The notes: a model not told the origin generated them from the sequence alone. A DNA stretch of 64,000 nt from Heliocidaris tuberculata (GCA_025618425.1 CM046838.1:15305629-15369628); one strand, 5' to 3'; shown: positions 32,970 to 46,840, counted from the stretch's first letter. A program made the numbers and translations.

Positions 32970-35900
32970 TACCATATTTATATAGCTCATATCACAATAT
33001 GTCCCTATGCGCTGTGAGAAAGAGGAAAAAGGAAAAGTGCATAGAGAAGCTTGAGATGAGTGAGGTATGCTCAAGATACATGTACTTCATCTAGTTACCA
33101 GTTAACACTGGAAGTTATTTCTAAAAAGTAATGTTTTAAGACGTGCCGTAAAGTTGTCAACGGTATCACAATTTTTGATATTTTCTGGCAATTTGTTCCA
33201 AAGTTCTGCTGATGCAACCTGAAAAGAGCGGGACCCATAAAATTTTGTATTTATTTGTGGAATTGTGAGAAGGGACTTTTGGGAAGATCTGAGGTTTCTG
33301 TTTGGTATGTATTGGATAAGTAATTCAGTCAAACATGTAGGAGCCAATCCTTTGGGGCACTTAAAGGTTAAGACAAGGATCTTAAACTCGATTCTAGCAC
33401 GAACAGGTAACCAGTGTAGTTTCTTCAAAATAAGAGAGATAGATTCACTCGAACGGGACCTCGTAACAAGCCGTGCCGCAGAATTTTGGATTCTTTGGAT
33501 GCGGTTCAGTTGAGTTTCAGGTAGATTGTAGAGAAGAGCATTACAATTTTGATAATAATTTATAGCATAAACGGGGTCTTCTTGCTGCGGGGCGGGGCGG
33601 ACGCAAACTAATTGAAGGAGATACGTATTTCATTTTGGCGAGCAAGGGTAAAATTAGGCTTTTCATTCATATTGAAAAGCATCTGCATATATATACCACG
33701 CCTTTTATTAATCACTGATATAAATTATCACACAAGCATTATTTCATAGTGGCGAGCGAGGTAGCGAGGTAGTATGTCATTTCATATTGAAAAATATCTG
33801 CCTGCCTACCATACCTTTTGAAATTTCTTGAACATTTTATTTAATGGGTCTACTGGCAAGTAAGCGAAGCTCAAAACTTAGAAAACTTAGACCCTGAGGA
33901 ACCAACAAAGAAACAGAAAAAATAAAATTCCTCCCGAAACCTCCCCCTATATGCTTCTGCATGATCCGGTCTCGGCACGAAAAGCTAGGGTGAACCTACT
34001 CCGTCAGACTTGTAATTCTTAATTATATGGTTTGTCAGTTTTCTGTTCATTTATCAAAACATTATTACATTTAAATTAATTCCTTCATTATTTGTTAGGT
34101 TACTTTATTTCAAGATGATGTACCGTCAAAACCAATCATCGTTCTTGTGGTCACAATGCCTTATCTCCCACTTTCTCCCTCTTTTCACCCGACGACGGCA
34201 CGAATTTACCGACGGTATCCTGACCAGTGTGTGTGTGGGGGGGGGATGTCACATCCCCACACCCCCCCCCCCCCCTTTATCGACGGCCCTAGTTACACCT
34301 AATTATATCGACCATGTATGGGAGGAGGCCAAGGGAGCTTTGGGGAATTATAGAAAACAAACTTGCTCATTTTAATAGTCGCTTTGAGACTATATGTAGA
34401 AAGGCAAGCGGGCTCTTATCACAAGGGAAAGGACATTTATTCGAAAAGACAAGGAGCTGGTGTAAGAGTAACAACAGGTCTGAGGACTACGAGTTCACCT
34501 GAGTCCATAAAATTAGAATTTAGTGTTTATTCCCAAGGGGGGCTGGGAACGCTGTCCCCAGCCCCTAGGAGGTATACATACCCACTGTATTGGTGAAAAT
34601 CCAATTCTACGATATCAATAAGTAAAAAATATGGCACTTCGGGGTGCTGTATGTATTCAATTTGAAGAAAATTCCCTTTACTTAATGAGGATGATTCCTA
34701 CCAAGTTGCGTTAAAATTCAATAGTGCAATATTGAGAAGGAGTAATATATTGCCACAGGGGCACTTCATGGCTCTGCCCCCCGCCTCATTAAGAGATGTG
34801 CACCTTATAGGAACAAATCCAGATTCCTCCTGCCTAAGGATGATTCTTAACTGGTTTGGTTAAAATCCAGCCATGCATTTTTTTTAAAGAAGTTGAAATA
34901 AAAGTGAAAAGTTTAACACGACAAAGATGGTGAGCGATCGCATTAGCCCAATTGAGCATTTTGGCTGAGGTGAGCTAAAAGGCCAACAATCAGAGGTGAA
35001 AGAGGCACTTCTTGCATATCATAAGTGACACTCATCAGCTATGAGTATGAGAATGGAAAAGGGAGACTGGAGTATTTATTTTTTTTAAAACAGGGCAATT
35101 TTTGCAACAACAAAAAATGGGAAAAGGGACACCTAACAAATTTTGATAGGGGCATTTTGATCAGAGGAAGGAGCTCTTATTAAAAACGAGGGCACTTATT
35201 AAAAAGAAAAGGGGCACGTTTCATAAAAAAGTGACATTTTTTAGGGGTCAAAAGGGCACTTAATGGAAGGAAAACGCCATGTATCAGAATGAAAGGGGCA
35301 GCACCTATTAGAGAGAAAGGATCACTTTATTGAAAAAGGGGGAATAGGGGTACTTGTCTAAAGTAAAACGGGTAGCTCTCAGAAGTGTTTATATAATACA
35401 ATACACAATATCATACAGAGTATTGTCTTCACATAACCCTCTTAATACTTAAGTTTGCTCATCCCAAGAGTATAGAATTCCATACTGATACATTACACAT
35501 CATCACTGAATATTGTTGTTTATTTCTCTCCCTTTCTGATACGATGTTCCACCTCCCGGAGATTGACCCATTGCATTCACATGACTTTATTTTTTTTTTT
35601 TCGAGAGGAAAATGATATGTTTGTGGAACCCACAACAAATTTATAATGAACCATGATATATATATATATATATATATATCACGGATAGCCATGCATACCT
35701 TATCCCACAATCATGTCACCCACCCCACAACTTTTCCGGAATCCCATACAGCCAAACACTTCGAATCCGCCGTATTTGTTCCGAAGAAGAAAACTCAAAC
35801 TCAGCCCTCTCACAACTAAAGACACACTTAACGAACTGCCAATATGATAAGAACCTTGTCGAGAAAGCTGTAGATAAAGGCAAACTCGTACCCCGCTCAG

Positions 35901-37823
35901 AACTGTTAACATACCAAAAGAAAAGTAAGACATCACGAACCCCATTTGTCCTAACGTACCATCCCAATCTAAGAAAACTATCAAAAATCGTTCAAAAGCA
36001 TCTCCCAGTCCTTCACCAAAACAAAGAAATGAAGAAACTTTTCCCAGATCCACCACTCCTATCCTTCCGTCGCTGCAGATCCTTGAGAGACTTACTCGTA
36101 ACATCTCGGATCCCTCACACACCAACCCCTGACTGCCTCCAACACTTAGGCTCCACTAAATGCGACGCGCGTAAATGTTGCATTTGTCCATTCATCAACG
36201 AAACAGATCACTTTGTAAGTACAATCACCGGACAAAAATTTCTCATCAACCAACATATTCACTGCAAATCCAATTACGTAGTATACCTCATCACATGTAA
36301 AAGATGTAAAAAACAATACGTGGGTAAAACCACCACCACACTCTACACACGAATGAACAACACCAGGTCGGACATCAAAAAATACAACACAAGTAGACGC
36401 AAAGATATTCCCATTGCCGCTCACTTCAACAAAGACAACCACACTATTGAAGACATGCAAGTCACAGGTATAGAACTAATCCGAAATAAAGATGCATCAG
36501 TCATACTCAAAAGGGAATCCTTCTGGATTATCAAACTGAAAACCCTCACCCCCAACGGAATCAATGTAGATGAATAAACCGAATACATATCTCTCCACTA
36601 GATCACGACAACCTACTTTGTTTTTCATGTTTCCGTTTTTTTTGGCGATTATAATCTCGCCCCCCCCCCCCCCGCCTCTCCCTACCTCTTTCCCTTAACT
36701 TGATAATTACTCCTCATCTCTCTCTCTCCCTCTCTCTGTCTCGCTTGCTCCTCCCTTCCTCACTCACAATTATCATACACCTTCTTCAGAGGTAGGCACA
36801 TATTACAATGAAATTGCCTTCATGTATGATCGGGTACACGATTTGCGTAGACAAGTATGTAGGTAGAATCATACACAGTATACTCATGTATAATCATGTG
36901 AACATATTTGTGTGCGTCAATATATACTTATTTATGATATGTTACCATATGATTTAATTATACAAATGTACAAGTATATGCACGTGTACATATTCCGTAC
37001 GTATATCGCAGGTGAAGGTGCAAATGCATGTGAGAATATACATATATCTTTACACCAGTATACGGGCACTATGCATGTACATGTTCGCATGCATTTATTA
37101 TAAACCTATTTGTTACACCTCTTATATACTTTTATCCATATTTCCTTACGACACGCACGCAGTTGACGTGGCGATTCCACGCATGTAGAGAGTAAAAACC
37201 AAATTAATCGTCTTAAAGCCAAATTGTCTTGCCTAATCATCCCCTCAACGCTGGAACTTCACTATGCCCCCCCCCCCTTCCCCCCTTTTTTACATTGTTC
37301 CGGTCGGACGCACCCATTTATTTACTTGTGTAGTAAACGCCCTCTACATGACGTCCGTATTACATGTAACGATTATTGCACAGAACACCTACCCATTACA
37401 CACGAGAGTACATATACATTTGCTTCGACCTTAAAAGTCAGGTAATTGTTTACTTTGCTTACTTTTGTTTTTATTGAGTTCCATTTTCGTTATTTCACTT
37501 ACTCCTGCCGAGTATAACATCTTTTCAATTTCACTTACTCCTGTTGATTTATGTTGCCAGCTTTATAACAATTCTGTTCTGTTGTCTTTAGTTTTGTTAT
37601 GGCGAGTAACATCTTTTCAATTTCACTTATAATTATTCCTGTTGATTTATTTTGCCAGATTTATGATAGTTCTGTTCTGTTGTCTTTAGTTTTGTTAAGT
37701 TGCTTATTATTATTATTTGTTTCATTCTGTTTGATTTAGCAAATAAACTTGAAGAAGGCCAGGAGCCGAAAGCTTGCAAATACACCGAGTGACCTGCTTC
37801 ATTCTGTACCATTATTCTCTCTT

Positions 37824-37858
<35 letters not shown>

Positions 37859-37893
37859 GTTTGTGGAACCCACAACAAATTTATAATGAACCA

Positions 37894-37930
<37 letters not shown>

Positions 37931-40900
37931 GGTATATATATATATAAATGTTATAATGTTCATAAAACATATAACATTTTCCCAATTATAGTTAATGATA
38001 ACTTTTATAATAAAGATAAAGTTTTGCTTTTGCAAGACAAATCAATAAAACCCCCAGATATCAAAGATCTTTTTTAACCATTGATACATTATGCAATATT
38101 GCAAATTGTAACTTACATTTTGGGGTAAATCTGATTCAGCATTATTTAAATAATAGTGTTAAAAACTGATGATTAATCTCCTTGAATAATTTTGCAGAAT
38201 GCGTACAATAATTTCTTTTGTAGACTTTATTTATTTATTCTTTTTTTAACTTGATGTATTAGTTTGCTTTGATAGTATTTCGTTGCTCTGATAATAAGCT
38301 CCACATTAGCATCAACCTGCATACATGTTAAAAGAGAGGGTTTTTAATCATCCACAAGTTCTGTGTCTCTGACAGTAAAGGCCCGATCAGACAAAGGAGG
38401 TACTAGTACCTCCTTGATCAGACTTCATCGATGTTCACTATTATATAAATAGTGCATGTGCATCTTGTCTATCATGCACTATACTGGATTGTGTGCACGA
38501 CAGATACTAAATTATCCCGAGTGCAGTTTTGTTTATACAGACCTGCAGGAGGGATGATTTTGTATTTGGAGTTCATATAGTCCGGTAATGGTGCATAAAT
38601 AGAACATGTACTGTAAATAGACCCCTGGATCTATAGCTGTTATTGTGTATTAGGGCCGGGCCCTAGGTCTAGTACGGGATTCCCCGTGCAAAAATCAAAG
38701 TTATAGTGCACGATCTTGCACTATAACAAAAGTTTTGCACGTCACGTGATGCAAATCTAACCAATCACAGCGCGTATTATACATACACTATTTACTATAA
38801 CAAAATATTTGGACACTACCAGTGGCAGATTGGGACTGCTAATCGGTTATAGGGAATTGGTATGTGACTGGCCCATCCATTCTGTAACATACATGCTGGC
38901 AAGTTTTCTTAATATTCAATATGATTATGATACATTATCAATATCTTGGCGAGACCGACTTCCGATTGGTCGACCAAAGGATGAAAGCCATGGAGACAAA
39001 ATTTTGATGGGGTGAGCGCTAATGTCTTTATAGCTCAAAATCAGCTTTACAGTATTTAAAGTTTGTGAGCGAGCAAAAATGTTGACATTGTTTAGTCAAA
39101 ACACTTCTTTCTAATATCAAGAAAGATTTGAATTGAAAGCTCAGATTATATCTATTAAGAATCTGACATTTGCTTGTATGTTGTTCAGTTAGGAATGTGT
39201 GGTAATTTTCAAATTCAAATAGTTCGTGATGTGTAACTCATTATTAATCATGACAACGTCCATGAGGAACAAATCCACAACCAACTTTAAAGGCCAAGTT
39301 CACCCCAAAAATTGAGTTGAATCAAAAGAGTAAAATTAACCCCCCCCCCCAAAAAAAAAAAAAGAAAGAAAAGAAAAAGCAAAAAAAGATCACTAAAATC
39401 GGATTAAAAAATGAGAATTTATGGCATTTCAATTTTTTGCATTGTTTCATGAAACAGTGACATGCATAACATGGGCTGTATGCAAATTATTGAGCGGATG
39501 ATGTCATAAGCTCACTTTTCCTTTTCTATTTCATTATATGAAATTTCAAGTATTTCAATTTTCTGCTCGAAGAATGTAAGCTTTGACTCCTCATGTAATG
39601 TGTAAGATCATCATTATTATAACTTATATTGATACAGTGAAGAGAATCTTTATACACATCTATGAAAAAAAAATGATATATTTGAAATTTCAAATAATAG
39701 AATACAAAAGGAGAATGAGCTTATGACATCATCGGCTCACTACTTTGCATACAGCCCATGTTATGCATATCACTGTTTCACGAAACTATGCAAAACTTCA
39801 AAATGTCGAAAATTTCTTATTCTTAGCCTATTTTGATTTTTTTTTCTTTTGCTATTTTGTTTATTTAATTTTACTCTTTTGATTCAACTCAACTCATTAA
39901 TTGGGTGGACTTGGCCTTTAAGGCAAACAAGCTGATTCTCATAGCTACGGGAAGAAATGATATATTTTTCATTTATTTTGTATTGGTTGCTTACATTTCT
40001 TTCTTTGTTGAAAGATTTCATCTTCATTAACATTCTGTTTCCCTGGAAACAGCTTTTTTTATAAAACAAAGTTAGCTCTACTCCAATTAACTAAATTTTT
40101 GAATATAATCAAAAAAAAAAATTATTAGTTGTTTACCATTATTTCATGTTGAAAAAAACCCATAGTATTTCATTAGAAATACAATACAATAAATATATCT
40201 GTTACCATGGTAACGGCCTGCACATGTAGTAGTCAAATCATCATCCCTTTACTAAAACCAATTATGATAACTGAGTGTCCTGTAAAAGAGAAAATAATCA
40301 GGTACAATATTAATATTTACTTCTCCTTTTTTTCAGTAGCATCAAGGGATTTTTTTCTGAAATATCAGTTTTTTCTTACTGTTTCCATGGAAAACAGCCA
40401 TTTTCAAACATGATGGACACTTTTTATAACTCTTACTTGGGTTTTAATCAATTGAGAAACTTTTGATAGTTTTTTTTTAAATGTTACAATGTGTTTTTGT
40501 ACTTTCTTAATCACAAATACATGACATTTTCTGAAATTCTACTGTTCTTGATCCGTTGCCATGGTAATAGCCCTTGTGGTCACGCCCACCTCTTAATTTA
40601 GGGCAAAGAAGCATATTTTGATAGTCAATGGTCCCATCTAACAGAAAAACTTAATTTAAGATTCTTTCTAAGGGGGTGGGGACATTTCAGCTTGGGGCCC
40701 ATGGACTATAATATATGGGATAATTGCCTTTTGTATACTCTAGAAGTCTAGATGTACATTTAAATAGTGTTTTTCATTCAAAATGCGCTTCCGGTAAAAA
40801 TACATCATTCCATTTGGGATAACATAAAATGAGTTATCTATCACCTTATCGGATAATTTCTTTTCTTTGTGTGACATGACAATCATTATATGTTTAATCA

Positions 40901-41354
40901 AGAAAAATCGTTTAAATTGACAAATTTACGTTGGGTAAAAAACTTTGAAATATTGGTAGTTTTCACAACCTATTATTTTGAGTAAATCACAGTTTTATGT
41001 ATCATTATGCCATAGACGTGTGTGTAATATCCAACTTTCAAATGTATATTAATCAAGTTTATAACTTTAAACTCGAAATGAAACTGCTATCGCCTGAAAA
41101 GTCCTTATCAGGTATTACATATTAGGTCAAAAAAATAAATATCGTGATTTTTGACATTCTTTCAAATTTTGAGCAAAAAATGGCATTTTTAGGCAAAAAT
41201 GCGCGTGGCATCCGCCCGTACCTTAATCCTTAGTATTTTTGCAAGAGTTTAAGCATGGATGCTGAGCATTACCCCAAAATGCCGTCGAATCTTTTTCTAG
41301 AGCCTTTTTTGATGTTTGGCTGGCCTACTATAATATACTTTGATATCTTACACG

Positions 41355-41393
<39 letters not shown>

Positions 41394-42950
41394 CACATTA
41401 TCTGTTATCGATGGAGACTCTTTCACATATAGGTTCGGCGAATATGGAGATGCAACCATATACATGTAGTTTATCTGATAACCAACATGAACAGATTACA
41501 TGAGTTGCAAAAAGTTGCGTGTAAACAGTTTTTATATAGATTTCATTTTCAGTTTAGTATCGTTATTTCTGTGCTTTGTGTATTATACGAAAATTGGATG
41601 ATTGCGTTTAGCGAATAAAATAAAGCATTTTCAAAAGCACGTGGATTGTAGATTACTGCTTGAGGAAAAATACATTAAGATTAATGATTACTAAATAATT
41701 TCCAGCCCTCAAACAGCGACTATCTTTATTTCATCAACTGAGACAAAGACATGGGGCTGTGAAATGTGATTTTTAAAATTTGATGTTCACTCAAAAAATA
41801 AGCGAATCAATATACAAAGACAATTCTACACATACACAAAGCTTTAATATTATTATGTTGGCTTATCGCCTATATTTAACCAGGGTCAAGTGAATTAATG
41901 GCATTTACGACAACTTTTTACGAGAGTGCCGTGAGCAAATCGCAAACATTGACACTGGTACGTCTGATTGACACTGGTACAGTCACCTGTATAGCATTAG
42001 TAAGACCTAAATACTAAAGAAATTGTCCAGTAGGGTAAAATATTTTACTTTTTTTTGCAGTCACATTTATTTATCTTTTAGCTCCCCCCCCCCCAAAAAA
42101 AAAGGGGGGGCCAAGAGAAGGCAGGTAGAATTACTGCTGGAAAATAATTATTACAAGGGCTCCTACACTTCCTAGACCTAAACCTGCTACTAAATATGAT
42201 TTAGTATGCATGGTTAAATGTGACAAAACTCAATGACGCTTTCTCGTTGACCTCTATACTATTGTAAAGATAAAAAAATTTATATACCTCATACATAGAT
42301 TCTTATTCACTGATTGGTCAAAACCATATCACATGACACGGCGCATCTCCATCTATCATTGCGCCAGAGGGTTTTGGCGTTCTATCAATTGACCTAAGGT
42401 CAAATGATAGAACGCCTAAACCCTGTGATAGAACGCGTAACCCCTCCGCGACTTTTGCACGTGTACACGTACGTGCACAAAATTTGTTTTTTCGCGAGTT
42501 GCTAGCTAGGCTACGACTATATTAATATACGCGCAGCGCGTATAAGAATTCAACATGAATCAATGAATCAATGAAAAGGATGAGGTATATAAAACAAATA
42601 TGGACTACCCTGTAATCGGATGGTGGAAATTATCACTCCCTCGGTGGTGTTCATACCGGCCCTTCTATTACCCCCTCGGCTCCGCCTCGGGGGTGATAGA
42701 AGGGCCGATATGAACACCACCTTGGGAGTGATAATTTCCACCATCATCCTCATGAGCAGTCAATATTTGTATACAACTATCCACACTTTGTAAGTGTATT
42801 ATGGAAACAAGAAATTGAAGCAAAGGTGAGCTAATTTTGAGGGAGCAAACCAACCGAGCAGAGGGGGTCTGGGAGGAACCCGTTACTATTCTGGTCTTCA
42901 TTGTGTTTCTTTTTTCTCTCGCTTCCTTTCTTATTTTTCTCTTCCTTCCA

Positions 42951-42997
<47 letters not shown>

Positions 42998-45900
42998 CTC
43001 TCTCTCTCTCTCTCTGTTTCTTCCATGCTTGTCCTTTTGCTGGAAAACAAAAGCCCTCGTGTTGCCCAGGGCTACCCCCACGGTGTACAGTGTACATCTT
43101 CAGCTCAGCATGTCATTTCTTAAAATTTCAGATAAACATCAATTGGACTGATGGTCATATCAGTCATTATCCAGCAAGATGGCTGCGATGTAATGCCTTT
43201 TCCGAATCGGAACCTGACCCCCTGGCCGACATCCAACTCCAACTCTGGGACGCTTCCACATGCCGTGATCGTTTGCAAACCTTCAACTTCGGCGATCTCC
43301 TGAACGACGACCGTGCATTGTATGAAATGTTGCTGGAGGTGAAGGTGTTTGGCATAACGGTAGTGGAGAATACCCCTCAGCAGTTAGGACAGCTCCATAG
43401 GCTAGCTGAGAGGGTGGGTTATCTGATTCCATGCAATTACGGGTAAGAGCAATGAGTATTTTCATGGTGGAAAATCCATCATTTTGTAAGTTTTGTCTTG
43501 TGTTATCCTTGTCGCCATGTTTTTGTTGAAGGATGCCCCTCTTTGTAGGGGGGGGGGGGGTGGGTTGATTCGAATATTGACGTTTTTCTCATTTTCTGTG
43601 GCAAACATGTCGTGAATTCTTATCCGACCCATCACACCGCCCTCCCACTCCTTCCCCTTTATTCAACTGTTCAAGATGTTCTAGAGCCGCTCCTTTTGTA
43701 TTTCGTTTTGTAATTATCATTTAAGATACTGAAACAAAGTAATTACCAGCTTTTAAGTCAAATCAGTTTGTTTCAATTTCGATTGGCATATGGCTTGCAG
43801 TTTTACTCTTGTGATTCTGGATTATTTTGTTAGATATTATATGAATAATTATATCATTAATATCATTTTCAGCTAAATCAGCAGTTCTTCGCCAAGACAC
43901 CATGTTTATGTTTTATTTTATATTCAAAGTTCTGTATACACCTAAGTACGGTCATAAACAAAAGAGAATGCGACTGCATGCAATGAAATTGAATGGAGGA
44001 AAACAAAACAGTTCATATCCAAATTTCAAAGTGTGCTGATGGCCCGAAAATATTCTAGAGTGAAAATTGAGGGTATGAAAACGCTTTCCTATGTACAGTG
44101 CGTCCCCCAAAAAGTTAACATTTGGAAAAACTCTCCCAAAATAAATATTTCAGAATATTTTCAATAAATTTCCATTCTTGTAGACAGCTCAGGTCTATCC
44201 TATGCAATATCACCAAAAATTATGACTAGTCATTACGCTTGAGTGATCAAAAGCCACTGTTTTTGAAAGGGTGCAAAATTCAGACTTGACAAGAATCATG
44301 AGAATTGGTATTTGTTCTGTCTGGTATCAACAAAGTTGAGACCGTTTTAGAATTGACAGTTGAAAAAAGTCTCCCTAATTAAGTATTTCAAAATATTTTC
44401 AGGAAATTTTCATACCCGTGGACAGCTTAGACACTTCTATGAAATGACACCAAAATACCTCACAATATTTTACGCTTGAGTGAGCAATAGCCACTATTGT
44501 GAAAGGGTGCAAATCAATACTTGACAAATGTTTGTATGTCCGTTCTGGCTGGTATCAGCAAAGTTGACAATCATGAAAAGGCTTATAACTTGTCATATTC
44601 TGATCAATAAAATACAATTTATGAAAGAACAGATTGTGTTCACTGTATGTCCTGATCCCATCAAAACTTTCTAGTTAGAGTGAGTAAGCAGGTTGAATTA
44701 AAAGACTCACCAAATTTGAACCACTCAACAAAGTAGCTAATTGTTCACTCAAGCATAAGATGTTCATGGAATGTGTAAAGATATACAGAGAACAAAGCTT
44801 GTCGTTTCATAAAATTGTCTTTTATTGATCAGAAAATGGAATTTTTAAAAGTCTTTTCATAAATCTCAGCTTGGCTGATACCGACCAGAGCCAATATCAA
44901 TTCTTGTCCAGTCTGGATTTTTGCACCCTTTCACAAAATTGGCTTTTGCTCAATCAAGCGTATAATCATGATAATATTGTCAGATATTTTTGGGTCAATT
45001 GATAGAAGAGACAATTAGCTGTCCACAGGTATGAAAATTTCCTTTAAATATTTTGAATCATTAATTTGGGGAGGCTTTTTCGAACTGTTAATTTTTTCTG
45101 GGAGGCTCTCTATAGTCTTGTCACAGTCTTGTTCCTTTTCATTCAAAGTGAAACGTTCCAGGTCCAATCTAAAGTGGATCCTAGCAATGCAGCTTATCTA
45201 GCTGGTGATTTACCTCTACATACAGATCTCTCCTACTATAACGATCCACCTGGGGTAAGTCAAGGGTATCTCTCGCAAGCCGAAAGCCATTTATATGCTC
45301 TCTCGGGAATAATCATGATAATGTATATCTGATACATGATATATTATTCTACGGCACCAACGGGGAGGGACCATTCGTAGGCTGTGCTCTAGATAAGCCA
45401 CTGCAAAATGTGTGCCTCAATAAGATGATGTGCATCGATTTGTATGTATCAAGAAAATACAATTTCATAAATTTGTTGTCGATTTTGCTGTATATAGTTC
45501 TAGTTATGAACTTTGTGATATACAGGGCACTTCTAATCAACTATATAACTGATTAGTTGTCGATTTCTTCTTTTCCGAACTCCAGATTCAGATGCTGCAT
45601 TGTATAAAGCAGGCCGATCTTCATGGCGGCGACAACACCCTCGTTGACGGGTTCAAAATCGCAAACGATCTACGAAAGTCTTCTCCAGACCTTTTCGATG
45701 TCCTCACGAAACATGTCTTAGAGTTTCATGATAGCGGTACCGACAATGTGGGGGAATTCTTCCAGCATTCCCGCCATCATGTTATTCGGTGGGTACAGTA
45801 TTCACGCCACATATCTGGATTTAATCTGAAAAGTCTGTCTTAATTCATTACCCTGTTGAGGGCTCTGGGGACAAATAATCCTCCCCCAAACAGAAATAAT

Positions 45901-46840
45901 ATAGATATTCATGTATTTTGTCGGCGTTTTCAACCCAACATTCTGTATCGGGAAAATTTAACCTGTTACGCCTGTCTTTACCCCCCCCCCCCCCCCCCCC
46001 CGAATAGGATAGGCCTCCAGTAATATGAGTTCAGGCCAGACTACATAAGTGTATGGCCAACTGATAACAATATGAATTTGGATCAAATCAAATCATATGA
46101 ATTTGTTGAATTAAAATTCATAATTTTGGATTATCATCAACGTATCAAATACAAAGGAAGATTCAAAATAGGCTATACAAAATGATCAAAGCGGAATCTC
46201 AATCATTGAAAAATAATAAAACAACAACAAAAAAAGAAAGAAGGAAGAGGTCAGTATAATATTCAGGAAAACACAATGTAGGCCTTCTGCCAAACTCTTC
46301 CTACTTTTACAGGTAATTTACCTATTTTTAACATGTATTATTTTTTATTCTATCACTGTACATATTATTGATGGAGCTGATACAGATCTTGCTTTTGTCA
46401 TAGTCCCTACACTGCATTGTATATATTATTTTGATGACATAATGATGCAGCTTCGCTCATCCTCCAATGTTATACCAAGGAGTTGGTTATATATTTTTAT
46501 TCTATAACCATATTACACTTTATACATATTTCTGAACTTAGATTGACATTGATCACCATCCATTATCTTCCGATAGCCTGAATCACAGAAACGAAATCGA
46601 CAGAATCGTATTCAGCGATCACGGACGAAGCGCTATGTCCCGCATGCCTGTCGATGATGTCATTATGACGTATAAAGCCTTGTCCTCGTTCGCCGCTCTC
46701 CTGTATGACCCCCAAAACGTCTTTGGGTTCAAGATGAAGGATGGTAAGGAATGGTTTTTAATAATAAGTTCACATAGAGAGATAAAGAAAAGGAGAGGGG
46801 TGAGAGGGAGGGAGAGAGAGAGAGAGAGAGAAAGAAAGGG

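Noticed and set aside
32556..33074. Minus-strand frame with long Tyr runs
   Set aside because: It is a translation of the (TTA)n tail of the L2 insertion and satellite DNA, not a protein gene.
35700..36125. Minus-strand 141-codon frame
   Set aside because: It is a shadow of the Penelope-like element coding on the plus strand.
36720..36760. CT-rich and other simple repeats as CRISPR-like arrays
   Set aside because: The genome is eukaryotic, and no repeat-spacer periodicity is present anywhere in the window.
37742..37780. Hammerhead ribozyme in the Penelope-like 3' region
   Set aside because: There is a GAAGAAGG...CGAAA resemblance but no convincing CUGANGA core or three-stem fold could be drawn.
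26790..41310. The inverted repeats as terminal repeats of one 14.5-kb transposon such as a Polinton
   Set aside because: The interior has no polymerase, integrase, ATPase or capsid-like frames, only unrelated repeats, and no flanking target duplication was seen.
42390..42402. TGACCT-A-AGGTCA as a nuclear-receptor element
   Set aside because: Everted half-sites with one-base spacing are not a usual receptor arrangement, and they fall at the centre of a longer palindrome that explains them.
42668..43097. Arg/Glu-repeat frames over the (CT)n microsatellite
   Set aside because: They are products of translating a dinucleotide repeat. Only the exon beginning at 43132 is supported.
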